From NCBI RefSeq assembly GCF_014050145.1, contig NZ_JACFYF010000007.1, positions 1-64,000 on the forward strand: a DNA stretch of 64,000 nt, given 5' to 3'. Source of the DNA: Vibrio marinisediminis (GTDB lineage: Bacteria; Pseudomonadota; Gammaproteobacteria; Enterobacterales; Vibrionaceae). Within the stretch, counting starts at the first letter, position 1. Each line of letters begins with the position of its first letter. Under the pieces are notes generated by a model, which searched no databases, was not told the origin of the DNA, and was given only the letters and a program-made list of their open reading frames with translations. The position numbers and the translations under genes are program-made. Below are positions 18,111-26,993 of the stretch, in pieces.

Positions 18111-19028
18111 TTATAGTGTTATTTCCATGCCATCAGTTGCGATTTCAACACCGTTATCAATAACAAAACGATGTGCTGAAGAATCTTCATTTAAAATGGG
18201 GTTGGTATTATTAATGTGAATGAGGATCTTACGCTTAATATCAAATTGATTGAGTAGCGCGACGCTGCCATTTTGACCATTGACCGGCATATGCCCCATT
18301 TCTGAACCTAATTTGTGGCTAAATCCGTTCTTGATCATCTCGTCATCAAGCCAAAGCGTACCGTCGATTAAAACGCATTCTGCTGCGCTGAGCATCTCTT
18401 CAACCACAGGGTTGGATTGCACGATACCTGGAGCATAAAACAGATATTTTCCCGTTGTAGAGTCAACGATTTTTAAACCGATGTTGTTGCCTGGCACGAT
18501 ATCGTCACGGTAAGGGGAGTAGGGTGGTGCGTTTGATTCTAATGGCACGGGATAAAACTCAAGCCCCGTGATATTTTCTATTGTGAAGCTTTGCTGGTGG
18601 TCAGTACCAATCGAGTGATGTGTCAATCCGCCGTGCCAATGGTGCAGTAAGTTAAACAGTGGGAAGGCGGTGGTAAGATCTTCATGAACAACATCGGTAC
18701 AGTACACGGGCAACGGCAAGCCTTCACGTAATGTGAGCAAACCGGTGGTGTGATCTATTTGACTATCGGTTAGCAGTGCCGCTCTAATCTTGGTGCCTCT
18801 TTGGGCATCATCTGGCCATAATTGCGGGGATTGGTTCAACTGTTGGCGTATATCTGGTGACGCATTGATCAACACCCAGTTGTCGCCATCGGCACTGACT
18901 GCGATCGATGATTGAGTCCGAGCTTGTGCTTTAATGCTACCGCTACGCACACCGGCACAATTGTCACAATGACAGTTCCACTGTGGAAATCCGCCACCTG
19001 CTGCCGAACCCAAAATAAGTATCTGCAT
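18111..19028 (-). CDS. pqqB: PqqB, metallo-beta-lactamase-fold protein of PQQ synthesis
   Basis: The protein has 305 residues. It begins MQILILGSAAGGGFPQWNC, highly typical of PqqB, with the paired cysteines CHCDNC near residues 19-24. It has a beta-lactamase-like core (TDSQIDHTTGLLTLREG). PqqB is believed to hydroxylate the Tyr-derived part of the precursor. It lies 116 bases after pqqA, with a terminator-like hairpin between, and is followed closely by pqqC. Confidence 0.96.
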   Translation of the reverse strand: MQILILGSAAGGGFPQWNCHCDNCAGVRSGSIKAQARTQSSIAVSADGDNWVLINASPDIRQQLNQSPQLWPDDAQRGTKIRAALLTDSQIDHTTGLLTLREGLPLPVYCTDVVHEDLTTAFPLFNLLHHWHGGLTHHSIGTDHQQSFTIENITGLEFYPVPLESNAPPYSPYRDDIVPGNNIGLKIVDSTTGKYLFYAPGIVQSNPVVEEMLSAAECVLIDGTLWLDDEMIKNGFSHKLGSEMGHMPVNGQNGSVALLNQFDIKRKILIHINNTNPILNEDSSAHRFVIDNGVEIATDGMEITL

Positions 19029-19104
19029 AACTGAATAATTCCTAATAATAAAGAGTGATGACGAGGTAAAGCCATTGTCTAGGGATGATGAACAAACGCG
19101 AACC

Positions 19105-19140
19105 TAAAAAAATCCCCACAATCTATGACTGCGGGGATTT
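19105..19140 (-). terminator. attenuator/terminator between pqqA and pqqB
   Basis: On the minus strand, AAATCCCCGC and GTGGGGATTTTTTT form a stem just 5 bases after the pqqA stop, ending in a run of T. Partial termination here would give far more pqqA transcript than pqqBCDEF, which fits a peptide substrate consumed in stoichiometric amounts. Confidence 0.82.
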
Positions 19141-19144
19141 AGCT

Positions 19145-19216
19145 CTAGCGATTGCTAATATAAAGTGTTACTTCAAAGCCTAAACGCATATCTTCATATT
19201 TTGGTTTCGTCCACAT
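19145..19216 (-). CDS. pqqA: PqqA, precursor peptide of PQQ
   Basis: The gene is a 23-codon minus-strand ORF, too short for a normal ORF call. The peptide starts [10 protein letters not shown] and contains the conserved GFEVTLYIS, where E15 and Y19 (E-x3-Y) are the residues cross-linked to make PQQ. GGAGG stands 8 bases before the ATG. It is the first gene of the pqqABCDEF order, directly upstream of pqqB with an attenuator between. The match in length, motif and position makes the call near certain. Confidence 0.97.
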   Translation of the reverse strand: MWTKPKYEDMRLGFEVTLYISNR

Positions 19217-19284
19217 ATTCCTAGCCTCCATTGCTGTTACATGTATCACCAAATTAAATATAAGGGTTGCTGGCAAATATAAAA

Positions 19285-19290
19285 ATTATA
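19285..19290 (-). promoter_or_regulatory. candidate -10 box of the pqqA promoter
   Basis: A perfect TATAAT (minus strand) sits about 70 bases before the pqqA start, but 17 bases further upstream there is no good -35 hexamer. A strong -10 with a poor -35 is what an activator-dependent promoter looks like. The response regulator at 9412 is a candidate activator. Confidence 0.4.
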
Positions 19291-19379
19291 CTTTGGGTGG
19301 ATAAAAGGAGGAGAAAGCAACTACTACTACTCAAGATCGATTACTCAAGCGTGATGACTCCTCAATTTCCATTCACTTA

Positions 19380-21563
19380 TCAAGAACAGTGTTTGATTTT
19401 TATTTGCTGCGGTTTGTTTTCTGCTTTTGTCGCGGGTTTGTTTTTACGTTTTCCAGCGTATTTGTTAACCACGCACACCGTTGAGCTTTGAATCGTGACC
19501 AAGCATTCAAAGCATTGAATACACTCTTGATAATTGATGCTGCCATCAATGTTGATGGCATCGATACCACATTTTTTACTGCGACATAGGTGACAAGGGT
19601 TACCACACTCTTTGCGCCGATCTAGCCATTTAAACAGAGGGAATCGCCCTAGCAGTGCAAGCCCTGCACCCAAAGGGCAGATATAGCGGCAATAAAATTT
19701 ATGTATTTTAAAGCTAAGCGCGATTAAAAATAGCGCGTATAAAGTGAAAGGCCAGTAGCGAACGAAATTAAGCGTAATACTGGTTTTAAATGGTTCAACT
19801 TCGGATAATTGTTCTGCCAGATTAAGTGAGAAGAACGCACTTGCGACTAATAACAACAGCAATAGATACTTAATTTTGCGCGCTAGCTTATCTGTTTTCG
19901 GCTCGATTTTTATTTGTTTGATCTTTAATTTACTAGCAACAAGCGTGACTAATTCCTGCAATGCGCCAAAAGGACAAAGCCAGCCACAAAATAACCCTCG
20001 TCCCCATAAAAAAAGAGTCGTAAAGACGAAAAGCCATAAGATGAAAATAATAGGGTCGAGCAGGAATACCTCAAGGTTAAAGCCGTTTTGCAGTGAGAGT
20101 AGAAGCGTATAAATGTTGACGACAGAAAGTTGTCCTTGGCTATAAAAACCGATAAAAAATAACACAAAAATCAGTGAGCAATTACGAGTGATATGGGTAA
20201 GCCGTGCGTTGCTAGTTAGTGCTTTTTGCTTAATGAAAAGCGTGGTTAAAGCAACTAGGTAGCAAAGTAGTATCGCAATTTCGATTTGTCTGCTTTGCCA
20301 TATCGTCAGCCAAAGCGGCGTTTTCTCCTCGGCTTTTCTGAGCTGTTTTTCAAACAGGTCGGCGGGCAATTGTGTGTTGAATTCAAATCCATGCTGCTTT
20401 TGCGTTAAAAATGTTTGGTTGTAATAGAGCGATAGAGCGAGTTTGAATTGCCGATGTAACTCAAATCCAGATTGAGATTTAATGCTAAAGACTTTGATAT
20501 CGTCGAACTCAGGCAGAGCGAGTTCGAAATGCGGATCACTAAAGCTATAGAAGTCGATATCACGTAGCTCAACCGGAAAGCCGTCTTGGTTGGCACTTAA
20601 GCGACTCGATATGGTTTGTGGAATAAAATCGTCCGCGATAAAAGAGTAGCGACCACGATTGAGTAACAGCAGTGCGTGTTCACCCGGTTTTAGGTTCTCG
20701 AATAAGCGTTGGTATTCTGCATCGCCCAAGATGTTTTTGCCGATGATAGGGATATTGAGTACCGCAAAATAGAGATCGATAAAGTCATCGCTCTCTTGGG
20801 TGAACTGCGCCACTTCGGCGGCGATATCACTTGGTAATACCTCTAACTGTTCAGGCGTAGATTGCCAATGCTGTACATAGCCTTGTTTAAGCAACTGTTC
20901 AAAAGAAAGTGGGTGGAAGTGGTCTGGCTTTATTGTATAAGGAGCGGCAGTAACAAACCCTTGTAGTTTGGCACGGGCCACTTTCAACGCGGAGGCGATG
21001 ATGGTGTCATGAATAACCAGTACCGAGACGGTGGCACGAGTAACGCCATCAAAGTAGGTGGCTTGGTTCGCGGTTTTGTCTTGGCTATTGATGATATAGC
21101 GCTCTTTAACCGAATGATTCTGATATTGGCTAACGAAATCAAACATCGGCTGCTCACCCAGCCCATGCAAAAAAATCGGTTCGTGATGGGCGAGCACTTT
21201 GAGCCCAGTAAACACACCTTGGGTATCTAAGCCGATCAGCAGGTTAATTGAGTCACCGGAGAAGCCAATAAAGTCCGTTAAGTCATCGGTTTCGAACACG
21301 TAACCTAACAATTGATTGAGTTGATAGACTGGAATAATCGGCAGCTCTTGTTCGGTGGCTCCCACTCTAGTAGCGCTGGGAAACAAATCGGCAATTTCAC
21401 TGGGGATGTCAGTAACATTGCTATTTGAGGTAGAAGGGGTGGCCGATGACAAGCAAGGTAATAGCCATAAACAGAGTAAGCAAAGCACGTGTAGTAAACC
21501 GTTTTTGACCTGTTTGGCTAACTTTGATTGGTAAGTAAGAAAATCGGGGGCGAGATAGGTCAT
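19380..21563 (-). CDS. NosR/RnfG-like FMN-binding, polyferredoxin membrane protein
   Basis: The protein has 727 residues. A signal or anchor helix (about 22-41) precedes a periplasmic FMN-binding domain (SGDSINLLIGLDTQGVFTG near 102-120, and DGVTRATVS near 172-180, the usual covalent-FMN Thr context). Several membrane helices follow. Two cysteine motifs, FCGWLCPFGALQEL and YCRYICPLGAGLAL, and two C-terminal 4Fe-4S clusters of CxxCxxC type complete it. This is the NosR/NirI architecture, which moves electrons across the inner membrane. No nos or nir genes are near. It sits between the aldehyde dehydrogenase and pqqA, so a redox role in the PQQ system is likely but unproven. The last ferredoxin motif lacks a usual Pro. 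Confidence 0.82.
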   Translation of the reverse strand: MTYLAPDFLTYQSKLAKQVKNGLLHVLCLLCLWLLPCLSSATPSTSNSNVTDIPSEIADLFPSATRVGATEQELPIIPVYQLNQLLGYVFETDDLTDFIGFSGDSINLLIGLDTQGVFTGLKVLAHHEPIFLHGLGEQPMFDFVSQYQNHSVKERYIINSQDKTANQATYFDGVTRATVSVLVIHDTIIASALKVARAKLQGFVTAAPYTIKPDHFHPLSFEQLLKQGYVQHWQSTPEQLEVLPSDIAAEVAQFTQESDDFIDLYFAVLNIPIIGKNILGDAEYQRLFENLKPGEHALLLLNRGRYSFIADDFIPQTISSRLSANQDGFPVELRDIDFYSFSDPHFELALPEFDDIKVFSIKSQSGFELHRQFKLALSLYYNQTFLTQKQHGFEFNTQLPADLFEKQLRKAEEKTPLWLTIWQSRQIEIAILLCYLVALTTLFIKQKALTSNARLTHITRNCSLIFVLFFIGFYSQGQLSVVNIYTLLLSLQNGFNLEVFLLDPIIFILWLFVFTTLFLWGRGLFCGWLCPFGALQELVTLVASKLKIKQIKIEPKTDKLARKIKYLLLLLLVASAFFSLNLAEQLSEVEPFKTSITLNFVRYWPFTLYALFLIALSFKIHKFYCRYICPLGAGLALLGRFPLFKWLDRRKECGNPCHLCRSKKCGIDAINIDGSINYQECIQCFECLVTIQSSTVCVVNKYAGKRKNKPATKAENKPQQIKIKHCS

Positions 21564-21571
21564 GTCAATTA

Positions 21572-21600
21572 CGCTCCCAAACCGGTCGGGTTTGGGAGCG
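21572..21600 (-). promoter_or_regulatory. strong hairpin covering the ribosome site of the NosR-like gene
   Basis: CGCTCCCAAACC pairs exactly with GGTTTGGGAGCG around a 5-base loop. On the minus strand the GGGAG in the 3' arm is the only Shine-Dalgarno-like sequence before the ATG at 21563. There is no T-run, so it is not a classic terminator. It may limit translation or shield the 3' end of the aldehyde dehydrogenase mRNA. Confidence 0.6.
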
Positions 21601-21614
21601 ATTCACCGAGTTGG

Positions 21615-23135
21615 TTAGAAGAAACCAAGTGGACTAGTGCTGTAGCTAACTAGCAAGTTCTTGGTTTGTTGGTAGTGGTTTAGCATCATTTTGTGTGTCT
21701 CACGACCAATACCTGACTTCTTGTAACCACCGAACGCAGCGTGTGCAGGGTAAAGGTGGTAACAGTTGGTCCAGATACGACCCGCTTGGATGCCACGCCC
21801 CATGCGGTACGCTAGGTTGCTATCGCGAGTCCAAACACCTGCGCCTAAACCGTAAGCTGAGTCATTAGCAATCTCCAGTGCTTCTGCTTCATCTTTAAAG
21901 GTTGTCACGGCAATAACAGGACCAAAGATCTCTTCTTGGAAAACGCGCATTGAGTTGTCACCTTGAAGAATGGTTGGCTGAACGTAGAAGCCGTTGTTGA
22001 GTGCATCGCCAAGAGATTCTGAACCGCCGCCGCTCAGTACTTTAGCGCCTTCTTGGCGACCAATGTCTAGATAGCCCATGATCTTGTCGAACTGTTCTTG
22101 CGACGCTTGAGCACCAACCATGGTGGTGGTATCAAGTGGGTTACCGCGCACGATAGCTTTGGTTTTTTGCAGTACTTTTTCCATAAACTGGTCAAAGATA
22201 TCTTCTTGGATAAGTGCACGCGAAGGACAAGTACACACTTCACCTTGGTTAAAGAAGCCCAGCACGAAGCCTTCAGCACATTTATCTAGGTAATCATCTT
22301 CATGTTGCGTGACATCGCTAAAGTAGATGTTTGGTGACTTACCACCTAGCTCAACAGTGGACGGAATTAGGTTTTCAGCGGCACATTTAATAATGTGGCT
22401 ACCAACAGCAGTGGAACCAGTGAAGGCGATTTTAGCGATACGAGTGCTGGTTGCTAGCGCTTCACCTGCTTCTTTACCAAAGCCATTGACGACATTAAGC
22501 ACGCCTGGTGGCAGTAGATCTTCGATCAGCTCAATCAATACCAAAAGGCTCGCTGGTGTTTGCTCCGCTGGTTTAAGAACAATACAGTTACCCGCAGCTA
22601 GAGCCGGAGCCAGTTTCCATGCCGCCATTAACAGAGGGAAGTTCCAAGGAATGATTTGACCAACTACACCTAGAGGCTCGTGGAAGTGGTAAGCCACAGT
22701 GTCGTTATCAATTTCTGAAAGGCTGCCTTCTTGTGAACGAATACAACCGGCAAAGTAACGGAAGTGATCAGAACTGAGTGGAACATCCGCAGCCAAGGTT
22801 TCACGAACTGCTTTACCGTTGTCCCAAGTTTCAGCGACAGCTAACTTTTCTATGTTAGCATCGATACGATCGGCAATTTTTAATAGGATGTTTGAACGCT
22901 GTTGTACCGAAGTGCGACCCCATGCGTCTTTCGCTTCATGCGCAGCATCTAGCGCTAACTCAATATCTTGGGCACAAGAACGAGGAATGCGGCAAAACGC
23001 TTCGCCAGTTACTGGCGTTGTATTTTCAAAATACTGCCCTTTTACAGGTGCAACCCATTGACCGCCGATGAAATTCTCATACTGCGCTTTAAAAGATACA
23101 ACAGAGTTGTCGCTACCTGGATATGCATAGATCAT
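21615..23135 (-). CDS. exaC: NAD-dependent aldehyde dehydrogenase (ExaC/AldB type)
   Basis: This 506-residue class I aldehyde dehydrogenase has general-base E263 in ELGGKSPN and catalytic C301 in [13 protein letters not shown]. The Rossmann segment is [20 protein letters not shown], and FTGSTAVG binds the nucleotide. The start [10 protein letters not shown] and the C-terminus [14 protein letters not shown] are typical of ExaC/AldB-like acetaldehyde dehydrogenases. It lies between the PQQ alcohol dehydrogenase and the NosR-like gene and would oxidise the aldehyde made in the periplasm after it enters the cell. Confidence 0.93.
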   Translation of the reverse strand: MIYAYPGSDNSVVSFKAQYENFIGGQWVAPVKGQYFENTTPVTGEAFCRIPRSCAQDIELALDAAHEAKDAWGRTSVQQRSNILLKIADRIDANIEKLAVAETWDNGKAVRETLAADVPLSSDHFRYFAGCIRSQEGSLSEIDNDTVAYHFHEPLGVVGQIIPWNFPLLMAAWKLAPALAAGNCIVLKPAEQTPASLLVLIELIEDLLPPGVLNVVNGFGKEAGEALATSTRIAKIAFTGSTAVGSHIIKCAAENLIPSTVELGGKSPNIYFSDVTQHEDDYLDKCAEGFVLGFFNQGEVCTCPSRALIQEDIFDQFMEKVLQKTKAIVRGNPLDTTTMVGAQASQEQFDKIMGYLDIGRQEGAKVLSGGGSESLGDALNNGFYVQPTILQGDNSMRVFQEEIFGPVIAVTTFKDEAEALEIANDSAYGLGAGVWTRDSNLAYRMGRGIQAGRIWTNCYHLYPAHAAFGGYKKSGIGRETHKMMLNHYQQTKNLLVSYSTSPLGFF

Positions 23136-23344
23136 ATGTCACCTCGAATTAAGACCTGTAGAGTGTTCTCTTTCCATGGTCTGATTACTTTCTGCCTTGG
23201 TGAGTCCAAAGCACCTTGATGACTTCATATTAGTATCGTGTGGCAATACCCGACATGCTCCCTTGGCACAAAAAAGCTCATACTTTAGAAGGGTAAATGG
23301 CGATTATGTGGTGATGGTGTGAGTGAATGGCTTGGCTTAATGGA

Positions 23345-23368
23345 AAAAGGCTGCATCTGCAGCCTTTT
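23345..23368 (-). terminator. rho-independent terminator after the quinoprotein dehydrogenase gene
   Basis: AAAAGGCTGCA, a TC loop, and TGCAGCCTTTT form a perfect stem. On the minus strand it lies 38 bases after the dehydrogenase stop and ends in TTTTTCC. The aldehyde dehydrogenase therefore probably has its own promoter in 23136-23340. Confidence 0.88.
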
Positions 23369-23405
23369 GGGTGTGTGGTACTGTTATTTGCGCTAGGGTA
23401 AAACC

Positions 23406-25172
23406 TTAGCTTTTAGGCAGTTTGAATGTCCAAACTGTACCACCTTGGTTGAAGTGTTTGACACGTTTTGCTACTTCACCGCCCCATAGTGGTACGGCGC
23501 CGCCCCAACCTGAAAGTACCGAGACATACTGCTCGCCATCCATTTCCCACGTCACAGGGGAGCCGACGATGCCTGAGCCAGTGTTAAATTTGTACTTAAC
23601 TGTGCCGGTTTTGGCATCGAATGCGAGTAGGTAGCCTTCTGGGTTACCCATAAAGACTAAGTTACCAGCAGTAGCAAGTACGCCCCCCCATAATGGCGCG
23701 TAGTTTTTGTAGCGCCATACTTCTTTTCCTGATTTAGGATCAATCGCGCGTAGGACACCAATGTAATCATCGTTGATTGCTTTGATGGTAAAGCCTGCGC
23801 CTATGTAGGCTGCTCCTTTCTTGTACGAAACAGGCTCATTCCATACGTCCATTTCCCATTCGTTTGAAGGTACATAGAAAAGCTCGGTATCTTTGCTGTA
23901 TGCCATTGGCATCCAGTTTTTACCCCCTAAGAACGAAGGCGCAGCAACCACTGTTTTGCCTTTTTTGCCATCGGCAGAATCTATTGGGTTACCAGGGCGA
24001 TTATCGGCGACAAACTGTGGTCGGCCATTGTCGTCTAAACCTGAAGCCCAAGTGATCTTGTCAGCAAATGGGAAGCCACGAATAAAGTCGCCGTTTTCGC
24101 GGTTTAATACGTAGAAGAAACCATTGCGGTCTGCGGTTGCGGCCGCTTTAACCGTCTTGCCTTTTTCTTGATAGTTGAACGAAACCAGTTCGTTAACGCC
24201 ATCATAATCCCAGCCGTCGTTCGGTGTAGTTTGGAAATGCCATTCGATTTTGCCAGTATCTGGGTCGATACCTAAACGGGAAGAAGAGAAGTAGTTATCG
24301 CCTGGTCTTAGGTGTGAGTTCCAAGGGGCTGGGTTACCCGTGCCGAAAAAGAGCAAGTCAACTTCAGCATCATAAGTGCCGCCATTCCAAGGCGCTGCTC
24401 CGCCTGATTTCCATAAATCACCAGGCCACGTTTGACCTGCTTTGCCACCTGAAATGCCGTTTTCGATTTTTTTACCATCTTTCCAGATGTAACCCATATG
24501 GCCTTCAACGGTTGGGCGCTCCCAAACCAGCTGTCCATTGGTTGCATCATAGGCAGTCACTTTACCGACTATACCAAATTCACCACCAGAAACACCGGTA
24601 ATGACTTTACCTTTTACGATAATAGGGGCGGCAGTAATCGAGTAACCCGCTTTGTAGTCAGCGACTTTCTTTTTCCACACGGTCTTACCGGTATCTTTGT
24701 TCAGCGCAACAATTTTTGCGTCAAGCGTTCCGAAGATCACCAAATCACCGTACAGCGCGGCGCCACGGTTAATTACGTCACAACAAGGCATGATGCCATC
24801 GGGCAAGCGAGCGTCATATTGCCAAAGCTCTTCACCAGTACGTGCATCGATCGCGTACATGCGCGAATAAGATCCGGTAATGTACATCACACCATCTTTA
24901 ATCAGTGGCTGTGATTCTTGCCCGCGTTGTTTTTCACCGCCTAACGAGAATGCCCATACAGGGCGCATTTCTTCAACGGTATCACCATTGATTTTTGTTA
25001 GCGGACTGTAGCGCTGACCTTTTAAACCCATGCCATAAGAGACAACATCATTGGTGGTCATTTGATCATTAGCAATATCTTTATCAGTTACATTAGCACT
25101 CGCGGTACCACAGAGCGCTAATGTAATACAAAGGGATAATGATAGCTTTGTACTTTTGTAGGCATTTATCAT
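23406..25172 (-). CDS. exaA: periplasmic PQQ-dependent alcohol dehydrogenase, lanthanide-type metal site
   Basis: This 588-residue eight-bladed propeller quinoprotein has a signal peptide (about 1-26). It has the vicinal disulfide C130-C131 ([10 protein letters not shown]). The metal ligands follow the methanol/ethanol dehydrogenase pattern: E198 in SGGEFG, N280 in GTGNPAPWN, and catalytic D322 in NDGWDYDG. A second acid, D324, stands two residues after it; this extra Asp is the accepted mark of lanthanide-dependent enzymes (XoxF, PedH), whereas calcium enzymes carry a small residue. It oxidises alcohols and passes electrons to cytochrome c. Companion genes for cytochrome and binding protein lie upstream in the same direction. 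No second, calcium-type copy is present in the window. The symbol marks the family, not proven orthology. Confidence 0.93.
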   Translation of the reverse strand: MINAYKSTKLSLSLCITLALCGTASANVTDKDIANDQMTTNDVVSYGMGLKGQRYSPLTKINGDTVEEMRPVWAFSLGGEKQRGQESQPLIKDGVMYITGSYSRMYAIDARTGEELWQYDARLPDGIMPCCDVINRGAALYGDLVIFGTLDAKIVALNKDTGKTVWKKKVADYKAGYSITAAPIIVKGKVITGVSGGEFGIVGKVTAYDATNGQLVWERPTVEGHMGYIWKDGKKIENGISGGKAGQTWPGDLWKSGGAAPWNGGTYDAEVDLLFFGTGNPAPWNSHLRPGDNYFSSSRLGIDPDTGKIEWHFQTTPNDGWDYDGVNELVSFNYQEKGKTVKAAATADRNGFFYVLNRENGDFIRGFPFADKITWASGLDDNGRPQFVADNRPGNPIDSADGKKGKTVVAAPSFLGGKNWMPMAYSKDTELFYVPSNEWEMDVWNEPVSYKKGAAYIGAGFTIKAINDDYIGVLRAIDPKSGKEVWRYKNYAPLWGGVLATAGNLVFMGNPEGYLLAFDAKTGTVKYKFNTGSGIVGSPVTWEMDGEQYVSVLSGWGGAVPLWGGEVAKRVKHFNQGGTVWTFKLPKS

Positions 25173-25224
25173 TGTTGCTTCCTCAAGGAATCGTTATTTA
25201 AATCGCAATTTGTTGAGCGTGGTT

Positions 25225-25268
25225 GGTAGCTAAACAATATTGTTAAGGGAAGATATTGCTTAGCTACC
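25225..25268. promoter_or_regulatory. long inverted repeat upstream of the PQQ alcohol dehydrogenase
   Basis: GGTAGCTAA-A-CAATAT (25225-25240) pairs with ATATTG-C-TTAGCTACC (25253-25268), leaving one mismatch and a 12-base loop. It lies 53-96 bases before the dehydrogenase ATG. Neither side has a T-run, so an operator or an mRNA leader structure is more likely than a terminator. Confidence 0.6.
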
Positions 25269-25397
25269 GTTACCCTATGAAGACGCCATACTGGCTCGTT
25301 GTTTGGCATCTTGCGCAGGATTCGATAACAGTAAGTGCATTTTTCTATCGCGCCTATTGAACTCCAGTAGCGTTCTTCTTCATCACTTAGTAGGAAC

Positions 25398-26276
25398 TCA
25401 ATAGAACGCAGGCACTTGGTAAATAGCGCCGTATTTGGCGAAGATCTTTTTCATTTCTCCGTGTTTAATCATGCTCTCGACAATGTCTCCAACGGCGTAG
25501 CCAAGCTGGCGATAATTGGTTTTCACCGCCATGCCGATATCCCATTGCTGCTGCCCTAACATAGGGAAAGCATTTTGTGCGAGCTTATATTGCTGGGCGT
25601 CCATAGAGCCTTGTAAGTGGCTGATTTGGCTGCGAAGACCCATGGCGGCATCGACTTCGCCTTGTTGCATTGCATCGACCGCAAGTAAGGTTGAAGGGTA
25701 GTGGTGCGAGCTATTACGCATTTGCCCGCCAAATGCCGATGAGAGGTAAAACTGAGGGATAGAGTCCACCTCTACACCAATTTTGTGATACTGAAAAACC
25801 GCCATCGTTGAGACGGATTCGATCTTGCTGTTGTCGTAAATAATTTGCCAAGATTCAGTATGGTAGGGGGCAAACATGTGTACCTGTTCATGCACCAGTT
25901 CACCAATATCGTCACGGGCGATGGAATAATTCTTGTCGTACGGGACACGTAACATGAGGTCGGCAACCGTGCGTTTAAGATAATGACCTTTCCAAAGATT
26001 ATTTCTTAAATCGTCTTCGACGTTTTCATCTGCCGTCATCCAGCGTAATCGCAATTCGACATCCATCTCTTTGGCGATGTGCCGTGCAATATCAATATCG
26101 ATACCGTGTGCGATCCCATCTTGTTGATAGGAAAAGGGCGGGTAGTCACGATAGATGGCTACCGTGATCTGCTTGCTTTCGATAATGTCGTCGTAGGAGC
26201 GGGCTTGAATGGTGTGGCTGCACAAAGTACTCACCACTAAGCCTATCCCAACAACCAATAAATTAAATATCTTCAC
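25398..26276 (-). CDS. MxaJ/XoxJ-like periplasmic binding protein
   Basis: The protein has 292 residues. The signal peptide covers about 1-25, followed by a SBP_bac_3-type fold: YDDIIESKQITVAIYRDYPPFSY, then DGIAHGIDIDIARHIA and YAVGDIVESMIKHGEMKKIFAKYG at the end. Proteins of this type accompany PQQ alcohol dehydrogenases (MxaJ, XoxJ, PedG-like) and are thought to help assemble or activate them rather than feed a transporter. No permease gene adjoins it. Its start overlaps the end of the cytochrome gene by 14 bases, and it is followed by the dehydrogenase gene, so the three form one unit. Confidence 0.82.
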   Translation of the reverse strand: MKIFNLLVVGIGLVVSTLCSHTIQARSYDDIIESKQITVAIYRDYPPFSYQQDGIAHGIDIDIARHIAKEMDVELRLRWMTADENVEDDLRNNLWKGHYLKRTVADLMLRVPYDKNYSIARDDIGELVHEQVHMFAPYHTESWQIIYDNSKIESVSTMAVFQYHKIGVEVDSIPQFYLSSAFGGQMRNSSHHYPSTLLAVDAMQQGEVDAAMGLRSQISHLQGSMDAQQYKLAQNAFPMLGQQQWDIGMAVKTNYRQLGYAVGDIVESMIKHGEMKKIFAKYGAIYQVPAFY

Positions 26277-26706
26277 TGATAGACTCTAACCACGTTTTAA
26301 TAGACCAAAGCGCTTCTTGTGATAGGTGCTCACTCATTTTTGGCATGTAAACCGCACCGTTTCGAACGGCTCCATTTTGCACTCGGTAGCCGTACCATTC
26401 ATCGCCATCGAAATCGGGTGTCAGTAAACGTAAGTCGGGCGCTATCCCGCCAGAAATCCCTTCTAACCCATGGCAACGTGCACAGTTCTGGTTATAAGCT
26501 GAAGCGCCAACCGTAATGATGTTTTTTAACGTTTCACCGCTCTCTTCACGATATGGGTTTTCGTCAAGCCATTCCTCGCCTAACTGAGGCAATTCCGTGG
26601 TGTCAATTGATTGTGGTGTTACGGCGCCATGAGCATAAATATTAAAAGAGGTGGCTAATAAAATGGGTGCCCATATACCTTTACTTTTTCCCAGTGCTTT
26701 TTTCAT
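26263..26706 (-). CDS. pedF: PedF-like cytochrome c of the alcohol oxidation chain
   Basis: The protein has 147 residues with a signal peptide to about 26. HGAVTPQSIDTTELPQLGEE and ENPYR are typical of c-550 PedF. The single haem site is C75-A-R-C78-H79, and M121 or M124 is the likely second axial ligand. It takes electrons from the PQQ dehydrogenase in the periplasm. It is first in a minus-strand unit with the MxaJ-like gene and the dehydrogenase, and divergent from the PQQ-associated ABC gene set. Confidence 0.9.
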   Translation of the reverse strand: MKKALGKSKGIWAPILLATSFNIYAHGAVTPQSIDTTELPQLGEEWLDENPYREESGETLKNIITVGASAYNQNCARCHGLEGISGGIAPDLRLLTPDFDGDEWYGYRVQNGAVRNGAVYMPKMSEHLSQEALWSIKTWLESISEDI

Positions 26707-26993
26707 TCGAAACTCCTCATTAAATTTAATTATTTTGATTTGCTTACAATACTAGACAGCATAATTGCTATTTCTAATTGCACTTTGGGGCTGTTCTTTC
26801 TCATCCTTTAGTAGGTTATACGGCGTTAAATAAATAAGATATTTGCCATTTATTTCTATAAAAACAGTATCTTGCTGTAGGTGTGTGTGCGTGTGGTGTG
26901 GTTTTAATAATCCCATTTTTTGCTATATGCTGAACAAAAGTCATTCGGTGAATACCAGTTAGGTTCATATGCTGAAAGGTTGAGGGAATAGCA
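26707..26993. promoter_or_regulatory. divergent promoter region between cytochrome and ABC operons
   Basis: This 287-base AT-rich gap contains no gene. It contains the direct repeat ATATGCTGAA at 26925-26934 and 26967-26976, 42 bases apart (about four helical turns), placed to affect the plus-strand operon. A GT-rich run occupies 26880-26900. The repeats could bind the response regulator, but no known consensus was matched. Confidence 0.4.

Noticed and set aside
19267-19491. Plus-strand ORF over the pqqA promoter and the end of the NosR-like gene
   Set aside because: It overlaps the pqqA promoter and the C-terminal coding region of the opposite strand and has no family resemblance.
19380-21563. 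True NosR of a denitrification cluster
   Set aside because: No nosZ, nosD or other nitrous-oxide genes are nearby; only the architecture is shared.
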